From NCBI GenBank assembly GCA_035515235.1, contig DATJBS010000011.1, positions 6,897 to 70,896 of the forward strand: 64,000 nt of DNA, read 5' to 3'. Position 1 is the first letter of the stretch; each line of letters opens with the position of its first letter. Both the position numbers and the translations under genes were made by a program. Under the pieces are notes generated by a model. The model had not been told where the DNA came from. It saw only the letters and a program-made list of their open reading frames with translations, and searched no databases. The stretch comes from JAMLHH01 sp035515235 (lineage in GTDB: Bacteria; Bacteroidota; Bacteroidia; Chitinophagales; JADIYW01). Below, one piece after another: positions 9,290 through 16,893 of the stretch.

Positions 9290-9952
9290 TTAAATGCTGT
9301 ATTTATTCAATTCGTCTTCAATATCTTTCATTAAAAATATTAACTCTAAGAACATAATATGTTCATAGATATCAGTGCCATTTGATGAATAACCAAATTT
9401 AAGTCCTTTCCAAGTTATGTTATCAATGCTTTTATTGTTAATTGTCACTTTGAAATTGTGTGCTAAGGCATTACGTATAATCCATCCAAATTGAAATAAA
9501 TCATTCCACTTCGTTTGGTCTTTTCCAAACTGTTTGATAATTTTTTCTTTTATTTTTTCCCAAAATTGAATATATGTAGCTTGACCGAGCGATAAGAAAA
9601 CTTTCACAAATCCATTTATTGACTCAATCATTTCTACTTGGTCATCAAATGATTTTTCCTTGTGATGGATTTTTATACTTTCAGGCCATTGATTTTAAAT
9701 TAAGTACTTATATATGTCGATTGGGAAAAAGTAGTAAATCTTGTTTGTGGCTTTTTGTCGTCCTTCGAAAAATAAGTAATGTCCATCTTTGTAAGGAGTA
9801 GCTTGAGTCATATATGAGTCAATAAGGAAATTAGTTGAACAAAGACCTGCTAAGAATGAAACTGCACCGTCAAAAAAAATGTAAGATTTGTCAATTTGAG
9901 TAAACTCAATTTTGTCTTCGGGATTTACATCGAATAATTCGTGAGTCGTCAT
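9290..9952 (-). pseudogene. HEPN-like protein gene interrupted by an in-frame stop codon
   Basis: Two frames, 9695-9952 (85 codons from ATG) and 9290-9631 (113 codons from ATG), lie in the same phase. The 21 codons between them (9632-9694) are open and protein-like (NQWPESIKIHHKEKSFDDQ...). Only a TAA at 9695-9697 divides a frame of about 220 codons. The second part contains IIRNALAHNF, an RX4H motif (residues 53-58 of the 113-codon part) of the type seen in HEPN ribonuclease-fold proteins. So this is probably one gene inactivated by a nonsense change, or else two genes in tandem. The first part (MTTHELFDVN...) is not recognised. Confidence 0.6.
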
Positions 9953-10064
9953 TTTCTAGAATAAATTACATAGCAATTATAATATGATAAGATGATGATT
10001 TTTAAACATTTCCTGTCAGCAAAGAAAATGATATAAAATACAAAGCTTTATTTTAATCAAGTAG

Positions 10065-10100
10065 TCACTAATTTCATTTAGGTGCTGTTATACTTTCGTG
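10065..10100. repeat. Remnant right arm of attC-like palindrome
   Basis: The stretch TTTAGGTGCTGTTATAC (about 10077-10093) closely resembles the right arm of the site at 12428-12556 (TGTAGGAGCTGTTATAGC). Both lie a short way beyond the 3' end of a minus-strand gene. No matching left arm is evident, so this is a degraded or partial copy. Confidence 0.3.
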
Positions 10101-10145
10101 CTTTCTGTCATGAATATGATTTGGTAAATCTATGCAATCATATTG

Positions 10146-11306
10146 TTAATCCCACTTATAATAAATACAGTCAAGTAAAGCAACTCTATAATTGTAAATT
10201 TTAAGTTCCGATTTTTGCATTGATTTATTTTGTTTACTCCAATCAGAATTAATGAATGGCTCAACAATTAAATCCCAATAAGTTTCATAGTTGACTTTAC
10301 TTTTATTGATTTGCAACTCTTTGCACATTGCATTTTGATTCTTTCCATTGAAGTTAATAAAATAATCCGGTCTCCACAAACAAAGCATTCTTGATGCACA
10401 AGCAAGTTCTTTTTGCGATGATACTTTTTGAAACTCTTTAATAAAATTTAGATAATCGGATTTAGTCACTTCACCTTTCTTTGGAATTTTACTTAGTGCG
10501 TTTGTAATTATTTCTGGCTTTTCAATCACTGAGTTTTTGAAATACCCTCTTGCATTAGTAGTTCCAAAGCAACCAATGTCAACACCATGTTCTTCCTTTT
10601 CACCACTTCCAAAACCTGCAATTGATTTACGAGTTTGCAAATTTATTTTATGAAATTGTTCTTGCTTACTAAACTCATTCTTTACCCAATCTAAAAAACG
10701 AATTGATCCTTTATAATCTTCTTGCTTTAATTCGGTTAAATATTCTTTCCATGTTTTTTCATATACAGGTTGTCTAATTCCTTTTAAAGGAAGTTTAGGA
10801 ACATAAGTTTTTACTTTCTTTTTTCGCTTTGTGTATTCTTTGACATATTCTTTGGTCAAGATTTTTCCTTTACTCCATTGTTCGTCTATAAAGAGCACGA
10901 TGCTTTTATAAAAATCACTTTCTGATTTGTCTGCCGAAGAAATTAAAACAGATGCCTCGGTATTATTTGTGAAAGCCGAAGAAGTATAATTTGCACTTCC
11001 AATTAATAACTCCCAATCAGTTGCACTATTGGTAAACAAATAAAGTTTAGGATGATAAGTTCCTTTTGTTTGGTCTATAAATCTAACTCCTTGATGATTG
11101 TAAAACTTCTCAAGAAAACCTAGATGTGTTCCGAAAAATTGTAAGCCGACACATATCTTTATAATTTTAGCTTTCTTAATCACCAACAAATTACTCATCT
11201 CGAAATTAAAGTCAGCCCAAGCAACTGTCCATAGGTATTGATCGTAGTTTAACATTAGTCGCTTAAATTCTTTTGTTAATTCAGTTGTCGTACCGATTAG
11301 TTTCAT
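10146..11306 (-). CDS. Phospholipase-D-like (PLDc) nuclease-family protein
   Basis: 386 aa, not exported. The N-terminal part has a PLD-like half site: HPKLYLF with His85 and Lys87, then LLIGSANYTSSAF (102-112) and Glu117, as in the PLDc_2 domain of bacterial nucleases and helicase-associated proteins, where the Asp of HKD is often lost. Residues about 130-386 are not recognised; they include a basic KKKKV patch and a region with CLWRPDYFINFNGKNQ. The gene stands alone between two palindromic repeats in the cassette region. A role as a DNA-acting defence protein is plausible by domain and location but is an inference. Confidence 0.7.
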   Translation of the reverse strand: MKLIGTTTELTKEFKRLMLNYDQYLWTVAWADFNFEMSNLLVIKKAKIIKICVGLQFFGTHLGFLEKFYNHQGVRFIDQTKGTYHPKLYLFTNSATDWELLIGSANYTSSAFTNNTEASVLISSADKSESDFYKSIVLFIDEQWSKGKILTKEYVKEYTKRKKKVKTYVPKLPLKGIRQPVYEKTWKEYLTELKQEDYKGSIRFLDWVKNEFSKQEQFHKINLQTRKSIAGFGSGEKEEHGVDIGCFGTTNARGYFKNSVIEKPEIITNALSKIPKKGEVTKSDYLNFIKEFQKVSSQKELACASRMLCLWRPDYFINFNGKNQNAMCKELQINKSKVNYETYWDLIVEPFINSDWSKQNKSMQKSELKIYNYRVALLDCIYYKWD

Positions 11307-11367
11307 ATTATTTTTTTTATCTTAAATCTTAATTTATATCGTTAAATATGTCTTAATAACTAGACTG

Positions 11368-11510
11368 TTATCGACTGAGGCTATGGGCTACCTGCTATTT
11401 GCAGGAGTATTCAATATCTCACAGCGACGAAGTGAATGCGGGCGCAGAGCCTGCAAAAATACTTCAGCTAGCAGTTGGACATAGGCACGTGTTAAGGGTT
11501 GTGTATGCAA
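11368..11510. repeat. attC-like imperfect palindrome
   Basis: The left part GGCTATGGGCTACCTGCTA (11379-11397) is the near reverse complement of the right part GCTAGCAGTTGGACATAGGC (11467-11486). GCAGGAGTATT on the left also pairs loosely with AAAATACTTCAGC on the right. A hairpin of about 110 bp is possible. It lies between the 5' end of the PLD gene and the 3' end of the HEPN gene, where an integron attC would sit relative to a minus-strand cassette. The rest of the 416-bp gap (11307-11722) shows no gene. Confidence 0.5.
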
Positions 11511-11722
11511 TAGAACTACAGGAGGGCATGAACATTGGACTAGGTTTGATTTGAAAAGACCAATTACTATATTGATCCAATTCCTGAATTTATCATTAAA
11601 AATGCTTTGACTAATTTAGGGTTGACAAAAAGGGATTTTATTGATTGGATATAATTCAACTGTAAAATTACTAGTTAATTTTATTAATGAATTGTCTCTA
11701 CCCGAATTGATTCATTAGTAGT

Positions 11723-12394
11723 TTAAATTATTGATTTTATATTGATCTCTATAATTGTCATACGACCATCATCGTAAGTATTAATAATATTCTTTGATTG
11801 TGCTAAGAGACTTCCATGAATTATATTCTTTGGGTCTAGGTAAATTACATAACCATTGTCTACTTTCTCCATATGTTCTCTTTTTGTAATTCCAGCAAGT
11901 AAATAATTGTTTAATAAAAGGTCTTTATTTTTATTATTAATATCTCTATTATATTGGGTTAATATATTATTTCCATTGCCGTCTTGAATACCTTGTATAA
12001 CTTTTGTTTCAATATAGTTTACTATGAAATCTAATTCTCCGATAAATTGATTTAAAAAGAACCCTATAGTAGTTGTCTCTTTTAATGTATCATAATATCG
12101 GATTCTATAAGCATCACCAAGAATTTTCAGAAACCGTTCGTCTATTTTTTTTGTGATGTCAAAGTAGCAATCAGATAGTAATTCTTGTATTTTATCCAAT
12201 TTATCTAAATGAACTCCCATTTCCTTTTTCTCTTTTCCATGAAATGCTAAGATTGCTTTTAAATATTTTTCTACAGCAGTACTTGCAAGAGTCACGCCTT
12301 GTATGATGTATCCACCATGAATCAAATATCTAGCAGAAATGTAATCATTATAACCTAATGAGATTAATGAAACAGCTTTAGAGTTATTATCCAT
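11723..12394 (-). CDS. HEPN domain protein
   Basis: 223 aa, cytosolic. The N-terminal half fits the HEPN family (PF05168-like): a four-helix pattern with ISARYLI, then STAVEKYLKAILAFHGK at about residues 38-54 and the family histidine in VHLDKLDKI. HEPN proteins are commonly RNase toxins or RNA-binding partners of nucleotidyltransferase antitoxins, but no MNT partner lies beside this gene and a clear RX4-6H active site is not visible. The C-terminal 80 residues are unassigned. Single-gene unit between palindromic repeats. Confidence 0.65.
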   Translation of the reverse strand: MDNNSKAVSLISLGYNDYISARYLIHGGYIIQGVTLASTAVEKYLKAILAFHGKEKKEMGVHLDKLDKIQELLSDCYFDITKKIDERFLKILGDAYRIRYYDTLKETTTIGFFLNQFIGELDFIVNYIETKVIQGIQDGNGNNILTQYNRDINNKNKDLLLNNYLLAGITKREHMEKVDNGYVIYLDPKNIIHGSLLAQSKNIINTYDDGRMTIIEINIKSII

Positions 12395-12427
12395 ATTGTG
12401 AAAATTATAGAAGCATAAAAAAACTTG

Positions 12428-12556
12428 TCAACGTTTTGGCACTTGGCATGAAGCGGATTTGAAATCACAAAACTGTCTGCCTACACTAACTTGATACGAA
12501 GCACAAAGCTTCATTTGACCACAGAACCGCCAATTTCTTGTAGGAGCTGTTATAGC
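12428..12556. repeat. attC-like imperfect palindrome
   Basis: The left arm CAACGTTTTGGCACTTGGCA and the right arm GCCAATTTCTTGTAGGAGC...GTTATAGC are inverted and imperfect. The outer ends are CAAC and GTTA, and inner AGCGGAT faces ACCGCC. The middle holds GATACGAAGCACAAAG, related to the ACGAAGCACGAAA of the site at 32874-33008. It begins 34 bp upstream of the HEPN start and ends 7 bp before the stop of the gene at 12563-13336, the spacing expected of an integron cassette boundary. Confidence 0.6.
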
Positions 12557-12562
12557 TTGTGT

Positions 12563-13336
12563 TTATTCTAGTTCATGCATTAAAAGGTCGTCAGGATATA
12601 CTGGTGTCAATTCATAATCGTCGGAATCTTTATTTATGTACATTGCTTTTTTAGTAGCCATGCCCCAGTCTCCGAGAAACTTCTTTCTATATCTAGCAAG
12701 GGTAAAGAAAACTGTAACATTTTCAGACCAGTCTTTAATAAAAGAAGAGTCCTTATATGTATTAATTCTCAAAGCAATATTTGCATCAACATCTAACTCG
12801 CTACCAGTTTGTAAGCCTTTTACATCTCCTTCAATTACCAATGAAGCAGACTGTGAGTTTGATTGCATTATTAATGCTCGTTTAGCAACTGTCACAGATG
12901 TTACTATAAAGCAGTTTTTCCAGTCTATTGAGTTTTTGTGTGGTTCCAATTGTTGTTCTAAATTGGATGTGTCAACAATAGAATTGACTTTACAATCAAC
13001 AGCAGCAAAATATGTTGCTCCTTCTTTATTAAAATTTATTTCGAGTTTTCCTTTTCCTACGGTTGCTGCATTAGCGTCCGCAGTAAAGCTGACTCCAACA
13101 GATCCTTTACTTGCATATAAATACGGATCTGGATCTGAGTCATCTTGTTCTTGAAAGGTAACTCCCAAGCTTGAAAGTTTAGAAATAGGGTCAAATGATC
13201 CAATAGGTCTAGGCTTGACAAAACCTTTTCCAAAAGTAATGACGTCACCTACACTAACTGGTGTTCCTGGTAGAAATACTGGGATTTTATCAAGCTCCTT
13301 GATAATCTCTTTGCAATAGTCTTTAACTAAACTCAT
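12563..13336 (-). CDS. Unknown protein with possible gasdermin-like architecture
   Basis: 257 aa, no signal peptide or hydrophobic helix, one cysteine near the N-terminus (Cys8). I do not recognise it with certainty. Its order of elements resembles my recollection of bacterial gasdermins: a beta-rich core; KLEINFNKEGATYFAAVDC followed by a helical stretch; a VTSVTVAKRALIMQS strand pair; an alternating LDVDANIALRINTY segment; VTVFFTLARYRKKFLGDWG; then a 30-residue acidic tail that could act like the short autoinhibitory C-terminus. It starts 11 bp after a metzincin lipoprotein gene on the same strand, and bacterial gasdermins are encoded beside proteases. Against it: that protease seems exported, and no profile was run. 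Confidence 0.4.
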   Translation of the reverse strand: MSLVKDYCKEIIKELDKIPVFLPGTPVSVGDVITFGKGFVKPRPIGSFDPISKLSSLGVTFQEQDDSDPDPYLYASKGSVGVSFTADANAATVGKGKLEINFNKEGATYFAAVDCKVNSIVDTSNLEQQLEPHKNSIDWKNCFIVTSVTVAKRALIMQSNSQSASLVIEGDVKGLQTGSELDVDANIALRINTYKDSSFIKDWSENVTVFFTLARYRKKFLGDWGMATKKAMYINKDSDDYELTPVYPDDLLMHELE

Positions 13337-13347
13337 GATTTTAAATT

Positions 13348-14007
13348 TTAATTGTTATTAATTGATTGATTATTTTCTATTTGATTTTCTTTCGCAATTT
13401 CTTCAATAATGTCACCAATCACATACGGTGGTTCGCGATATGCTATTTTAAGATTTGAATCGCTGTGAGGATGGTTCAAACCAATTCTGTGAGATATTTC
13501 ATGTGCTATTGTATTTGAAATACTGGGTGGATTTCTATTTTTTAATGGCACTCTATTGAACAATATAGGTCCATACTCGGTACCATCATAAGCTATATTA
13601 CCATAAATTAAGTTAAGCCATAGCCCTTTTACTCCACCATAAGTATCAGCAGAAGTTCCATTAATATTTTCTCGCATTTTTTGAACAACATCTTTCGCAA
13701 CAACCCCTTCCCAAGCTTTAGTATGTTCACCCGTTCCTAAACTGTCCTTTATGTAATTCGTCAATAATGTCTCAAATTTTTCAGAATAAACTGATTTTAT
13801 TGTCAGATTTACTGCAAGTTTGAAATCATCAATCTTTTTACAAGGCATTTTTGACTCAGCGAAAGTAATTTCCTTGCCATCTAATTTATAGGTGATTTTT
13901 GGAACTTCACATAATGAAGTACATGATGAAATTGTTATCAGTACTCCTATACCTGCAATTATCGTAATTTTTTTTTCCTTCATTTTCATTGTTGTCTTTT
14001 TTAACAT
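13348..14007 (-). CDS. Metzincin-type zinc metalloprotease lipoprotein
   Basis: 219 aa from the first ATG; Met7 (13989) or Met9 (13983) would suit the signal better. A hydrophobic segment (residues 13-26) ends in ISSC with Cys29 as lipid attachment site, so it is probably an envelope lipoprotein. The sequence HEISHRIGLNH (169-179) matches the metzincin zinc site HEXXHXXGXXH, followed by PHSDSN. No recognised family beyond that. First gene of a two-gene unit with 12563-13336 (11 bp apart). Its start lies within a few bases of the palindrome at 14009-14148, as in integron cassettes where the next gene begins right after attC. Confidence 0.75.
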   Translation of the reverse strand: MLKKTTMKMKEKKITIIAGIGVLITISSCTSLCEVPKITYKLDGKEITFAESKMPCKKIDDFKLAVNLTIKSVYSEKFETLLTNYIKDSLGTGEHTKAWEGVVAKDVVQKMRENINGTSADTYGGVKGLWLNLIYGNIAYDGTEYGPILFNRVPLKNRNPPSISNTIAHEISHRIGLNHPHSDSNLKIAYREPPYVIGDIIEEIAKENQIENNQSINNN

Positions 14008-14008
14008 A

Positions 14009-14148
14009 GGCTATAACGTTTTGCAGATTTGCGATGGGCGGGCTTTTTACCACAAATGTTGATGCGGAGCACAAAACTTTCGGCTACCACTACACTGTCT
14101 GCGGAGAACGAAACCCCGCCTATTGCAAATGTGCTGTTAGCAGTAGGC
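14009..14148. repeat. attC-like palindrome, well preserved
   Basis: The left arm (14009-14050) contains GCTATAACG, GATTTGCGATGGGCGGG and CTTTTTAC. The right arm (14107-14148) contains AACGAAACCCCGCC, TATTGCAAATG and GCTGTTAGCAGTAGGC. The arms are reverse complements apart from a few mismatches and bulges (GGCGGG with CCCGCC, GATTTGCGAT with TTGCAAAT, TAAC with GTTA). It lies exactly between the stop of the 14152-15141 gene (3 bp away) and the start of the 13348-14007 gene (1 bp away). This is the clearest cassette boundary of the first region. Confidence 0.72.
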
Positions 14149-14151
14149 ATT

Positions 14152-15141
14152 CTATTTCTTGTCATCAAAGTAATTCTGTTTCCCAATCTTTCCTTTGACA
14201 TAGTCGAGGTAGTTGTCGTCATTCTGTTTGTCGTTGTCAACTCTTGTCATTCCAACATTTAAATTTATTTGCTCACTTTCAAGGTCGTAAATTACTTTGC
14301 TGATTGCTTGTTGTTTTAGATAGTACTTATATGAAATTTCTTCAACTTCTGCTAATGTAATCTCGGAAATAATAAATCTATGAATTACTCTATTTCTTTC
14401 ATCATAGAGAACATATAGTTCGTCAAATGTTGATTGGTCTATAATTCCTAAATCGAGTGCTTTTTTGTAAATATCTTTTTCTGATTTTTTCTTATCAGTT
14501 AGTCCTTGATAAATCCATTCGACTTCAATTTCACTATTGTTATTTGTTATTTGGTTTTTCAGAACGATACCAATTCTTAAAAGTGCATCAATTTGACTTG
14601 CTAAAAGACAAGTAGCTTCAATGAAGGCTTTGTTTTCTATTGCTTTACTGAGAATTAAAGCAGTCGCACCAACTCCTTGCAAAAACATATCAAATCTATA
14701 TGAGTTTATCACGTCAATACTTTTCCCATCTTCTATCGGTTTAAATTCTTTCAATATTGAATGAACGGTTTCCACTTTCTCGGATATTGTTCGACTGTCA
14801 AGGTCTTTGTCCGGATTGTTGGGATGTGTTAAAGTAAAAATCACTGATTTATCCCCTAATTGCTTTAACCAAGTTTTGGTCGTGAATTCCATATCGCCAC
14901 TATCAGGTAACTTATAAAAATCAAAGTCTCCAATTTTTTCAACTGTTAATGATTTGGTTAAGTTTTGAAAGTTCTTTTTCTTTTCTTCGGTGTCCAATGA
15001 ATTTATTGATAGTTGGAATGCATCTGATTTCCAAATTTCATATTCCTGAAAAGTATGTACTTTTCCATTCTTAATTGAATGTTTCCAAGTCGTCGGAACT
15101 TTAATTTCGAAAGTTCCTTTTTCGTCTATAAATCGTTTCAT
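14152..15141 (-). CDS. Two-domain protein with C-terminal HEPN-like RX4H motif
   Basis: 329 aa, cytosolic. Residues 1 to about 135 (KGTFEIKVPTTWKHSI... with alternating strands) resemble the beta-rich DcrB/PsbP-like fold. Residues about 145-290 are helical. This part has ATCLLASQIDALLRIGI around 176-192 and YDERNRVIHRF around 246-256, giving an RX4H motif R249-H254 like the catalytic motif of HEPN ribonucleases. No known family is recognised for the whole. Stand-alone unit with palindromic repeats on both sides; its stop is 3 bp from the repeat at 14009-14148. A defence or toxin role is inference. Confidence 0.6.
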   Translation of the reverse strand: MKRFIDEKGTFEIKVPTTWKHSIKNGKVHTFQEYEIWKSDAFQLSINSLDTEEKKKNFQNLTKSLTVEKIGDFDFYKLPDSGDMEFTTKTWLKQLGDKSVIFTLTHPNNPDKDLDSRTISEKVETVHSILKEFKPIEDGKSIDVINSYRFDMFLQGVGATALILSKAIENKAFIEATCLLASQIDALLRIGIVLKNQITNNNSEIEVEWIYQGLTDKKKSEKDIYKKALDLGIIDQSTFDELYVLYDERNRVIHRFIISEITLAEVEEISYKYYLKQQAISKVIYDLESEQINLNVGMTRVDNDKQNDDNYLDYVKGKIGKQNYFDDKK

Positions 15142-15169
15142 TGTCTTTTGTGTCGGTTATTATGCTTAC

Positions 15170-15236
15170 TGCTAACTTGTCTATACACGCTACATCGTTG
15201 TACATATACAACCCACGTCAAACGGATTTGAGATAC
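15170..15236. repeat. attC-like single arm / short hairpin
   Basis: GCTAACTTGTCTATACACGC followed by TACATCGTTGTACATATACAACC. This matches the element at 20103-20145 (shared TAACTTGT, TATA, CGCTACA and ATACAACC), so both belong to one repeat subfamily. GTTGTA and TACAAC (15197-15214) can pair around a short loop. A long opposite arm was not found. It lies between the unit start at 15141 and the next unit's stop at 15353; the rest of that gap is AT-rich without features. Confidence 0.4.
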
Positions 15237-15352
15237 TTCATCTCGTATTATCTTTTAAAAATAGCTAATTATTTATTCACAAATTAGTGAAAATTATATT
15301 CTGAATATAGTTTATTGGTTATTATTTAAAATCAAGTTTTAAATCTAGATGC

Positions 15353-16018
15353 TCAATTATTCTCCTTCTCAAATTCTTCAATTTCTTTGTAAAATTGAAT
15401 GGCTTTTTCTACAGATTTTCCGCCTGAACCTGCTATTAAATTTCTAAACCATTTTTTGTTTAAGTTTTCAGGAGTATGGTTTTTGTACAGCCAAAAAGAA
15501 AGATAAGTAAAACTGCCTGTCATCAGAATCTGAAAGATGATGTACGGCCATCCTACATCTTGCGGAAACCAATTTTTGCTCAAATAGAAGGTGGTAAAAA
15601 ATGGAAATTGTAAACACATCCATTTGCCGTGGTCAATGATGGAAAGTTGAAGTCTTGATAATTGTTTCTGAATGTCCATTACACTGCCATCGTAATTTAT
15701 ATTTTTTGTCCAAACAAGATGTTTAATATAATCCGCAAACCCTTTTATATTGATGAATGCGATAGCAGAAACCGATACAATAAAATAATTGCTTGCCGAA
15801 GAGTAATTTGAAATAGCAAAAAATAAGGCATAGCCCAATAGGAGTAGGTAAAATACAAAAGCTATAATTCCTGCAGTTTTTAATTGAACCAAACCTTTTA
15901 AAGCAGATGCTGCCTTTCTGCCAATCGTCTCTTTTAAAAGCAATTGATTAATGGCCAATGTCTTTTCTATTTTGGCATTTTGCTCTTTCCAAATATTGAT
16001 AAGTTCTAAATTTTCCAT
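15353..16018 (-). CDS. Membrane protein paired with ECF sigma factor (possible anti-sigma)
   Basis: About 221 aa from the start MENLELINIW at 16018, one base after the sigma-factor stop; the longer frame to 16090 would overlap the sigma gene by 71 bp and adds a basic, unlikely N-terminus. A cytosolic N-terminal helical region (about 50 residues) is followed by three or four hydrophobic segments (TAGIIAFVFYLLLLGYALF, a second near YFIVSVSAIAFI, and two more around LQFPFFTTFYL and PYIIFQILMTGSF) and a soluble C-terminal tail. The tight junction to the sigma gene suggests it senses or restrains that factor (inference). Similar Bacteroidota sigma/membrane pairs exist, but no zinc anti-sigma motif is visible. 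Confidence 0.72.
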   Translation of the reverse strand: MENLELINIWKEQNAKIEKTLAINQLLLKETIGRKAASALKGLVQLKTAGIIAFVFYLLLLGYALFFAISNYSSASNYFIVSVSAIAFINIKGFADYIKHLVWTKNINYDGSVMDIQKQLSRLQLSIIDHGKWMCLQFPFFTTFYLSKNWFPQDVGWPYIIFQILMTGSFTYLSFWLYKNHTPENLNKKWFRNLIAGSGGKSVEKAIQFYKEIEEFEKENN

Positions 16019-16019
16019 T

Positions 16020-16532
16020 TTAGTGAGTTTTGACTTGATTGAATTCCTTGGTGATTTTGGTTTTAATTCTACTGATTTTTGTGGCCACATTGGTTTCGGT
16101 AATTCCGATGATTTCTGAAATTTCTTTATAACTTTTTTCTTCGAGGTATAGCAACATGAGCGCTTTATTCAAATCATTTAATTCTGAAATGATATGATTC
16201 AATATTCCCAAATGAGTTTCTTTTTCATCTGATATTTCTGTGTCGGAAAAGTCAAAAATATCTGTTGTAATTGGGTTGGAGATTCTTTTTCTACTGTTTT
16301 CTTTCCTATAAAACGATATCGCTACATTAAGAGCAATTCGGTATATCCAAGTGGAATGTTTAAACTGTTCGTTGTAGTGATCAAATGATTTCCACAGCTG
16401 TAAAATAATTTCTTGAACGAGGTCTTTTCTATCTTCAAGATTCCGACAATAGGAGTTGGCGACTTTAAATAGAATGCCTTTGTGATGCTCCATCACAACG
16501 AGAAAGTCGGCTGTCCTATCTTTGTCCATCAT
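16020..16532 (-). CDS. ECF-type RNA polymerase sigma factor
   Basis: 170 aa (or 169 from Met2). Region 2 is visible as ILFKVANSYCRNLEDRKDLVQEIILQLWKSF followed by STWIYRIALNVAISFYRK. Region 4 is a helix-turn-helix near the C-terminus, MLLYLEEKSYKEISEIIGIT followed by ETNVATKISRIKTKI. It would direct RNA polymerase to a small regulon. It is followed one base later by a membrane protein gene, presumably its partner. The pair forms one unit in the cassette-like region, an unusual place for a sigma factor. No own promoter motif was identified. Confidence 0.92.
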   Translation of the reverse strand: MMDKDRTADFLVVMEHHKGILFKVANSYCRNLEDRKDLVQEIILQLWKSFDHYNEQFKHSTWIYRIALNVAISFYRKENSRKRISNPITTDIFDFSDTEISDEKETHLGILNHIISELNDLNKALMLLYLEEKSYKEISEIIGITETNVATKISRIKTKITKEFNQVKTH

Positions 16533-16893
16533 CTTGTTGGTACGTTTGAAAACCTGTTTTAATTAAGCTAAACTGTTTGATATTATTGGTGTTTTTATTT
16601 TCCATTTTAGTTTGATTTTAAGATGAAGTATTGCTCTTTTCTTAATTATTCGCACAAGGACTATAAAAATCACACTTTTTTGAATAAAATTTTTCAGTGA
16701 AATAATAGGAATAAGTATTGATAAACTTTAGAGAAGATGTAAGAGGTGATTGATGTAGATAAAGAATGGTATTTGCTTTGTCGTGTTTCGCATAAAATGT
16801 TGCGGACTTTCCAAGTTCAGTTTTAATTGGAGAGGTTTTTTCAGTAAAAACTGACTAAGCTATAGCTTATATACAGTGTTAGGCTACGTTATT
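16533..16893. other. Intergenic region with palindrome and R'-like core
   Basis: No gene seen. At 16856-16869 there is a perfect 14-bp palindrome TAAGCTATAGCTTA, followed at 16878-16884 by GTTAGGC, which satisfies the integron R' core GTTRRRY, ten bases before the stop of the 2H phosphoesterase gene. The opposite arm is not obvious, so this looks like a diverged boundary of the same kind as 14009-14148. The remaining 320 bp are AT-rich and unassigned. Confidence 0.45.

Noticed and set aside
11723..12394. HEPN/MNT toxin-antitoxin pair
   Set aside because: No nucleotidyltransferase gene lies next to the HEPN gene, and the RX4-6H motif was not found in it.
12636..13154. 172-codon plus-strand frame opposite the possible gasdermin-like gene
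   Set aside because: It is antisense to a gene with a good start, operon position and neighbouring repeat; the translated sequence has no domain and is a shadow frame.
14001..14262. Open frames on both strands across 14001-14262
   Set aside because: They lie within the palindrome at 14009-14148 and the end of a clear gene; composition and position show they are by-products of the inverted repeat.
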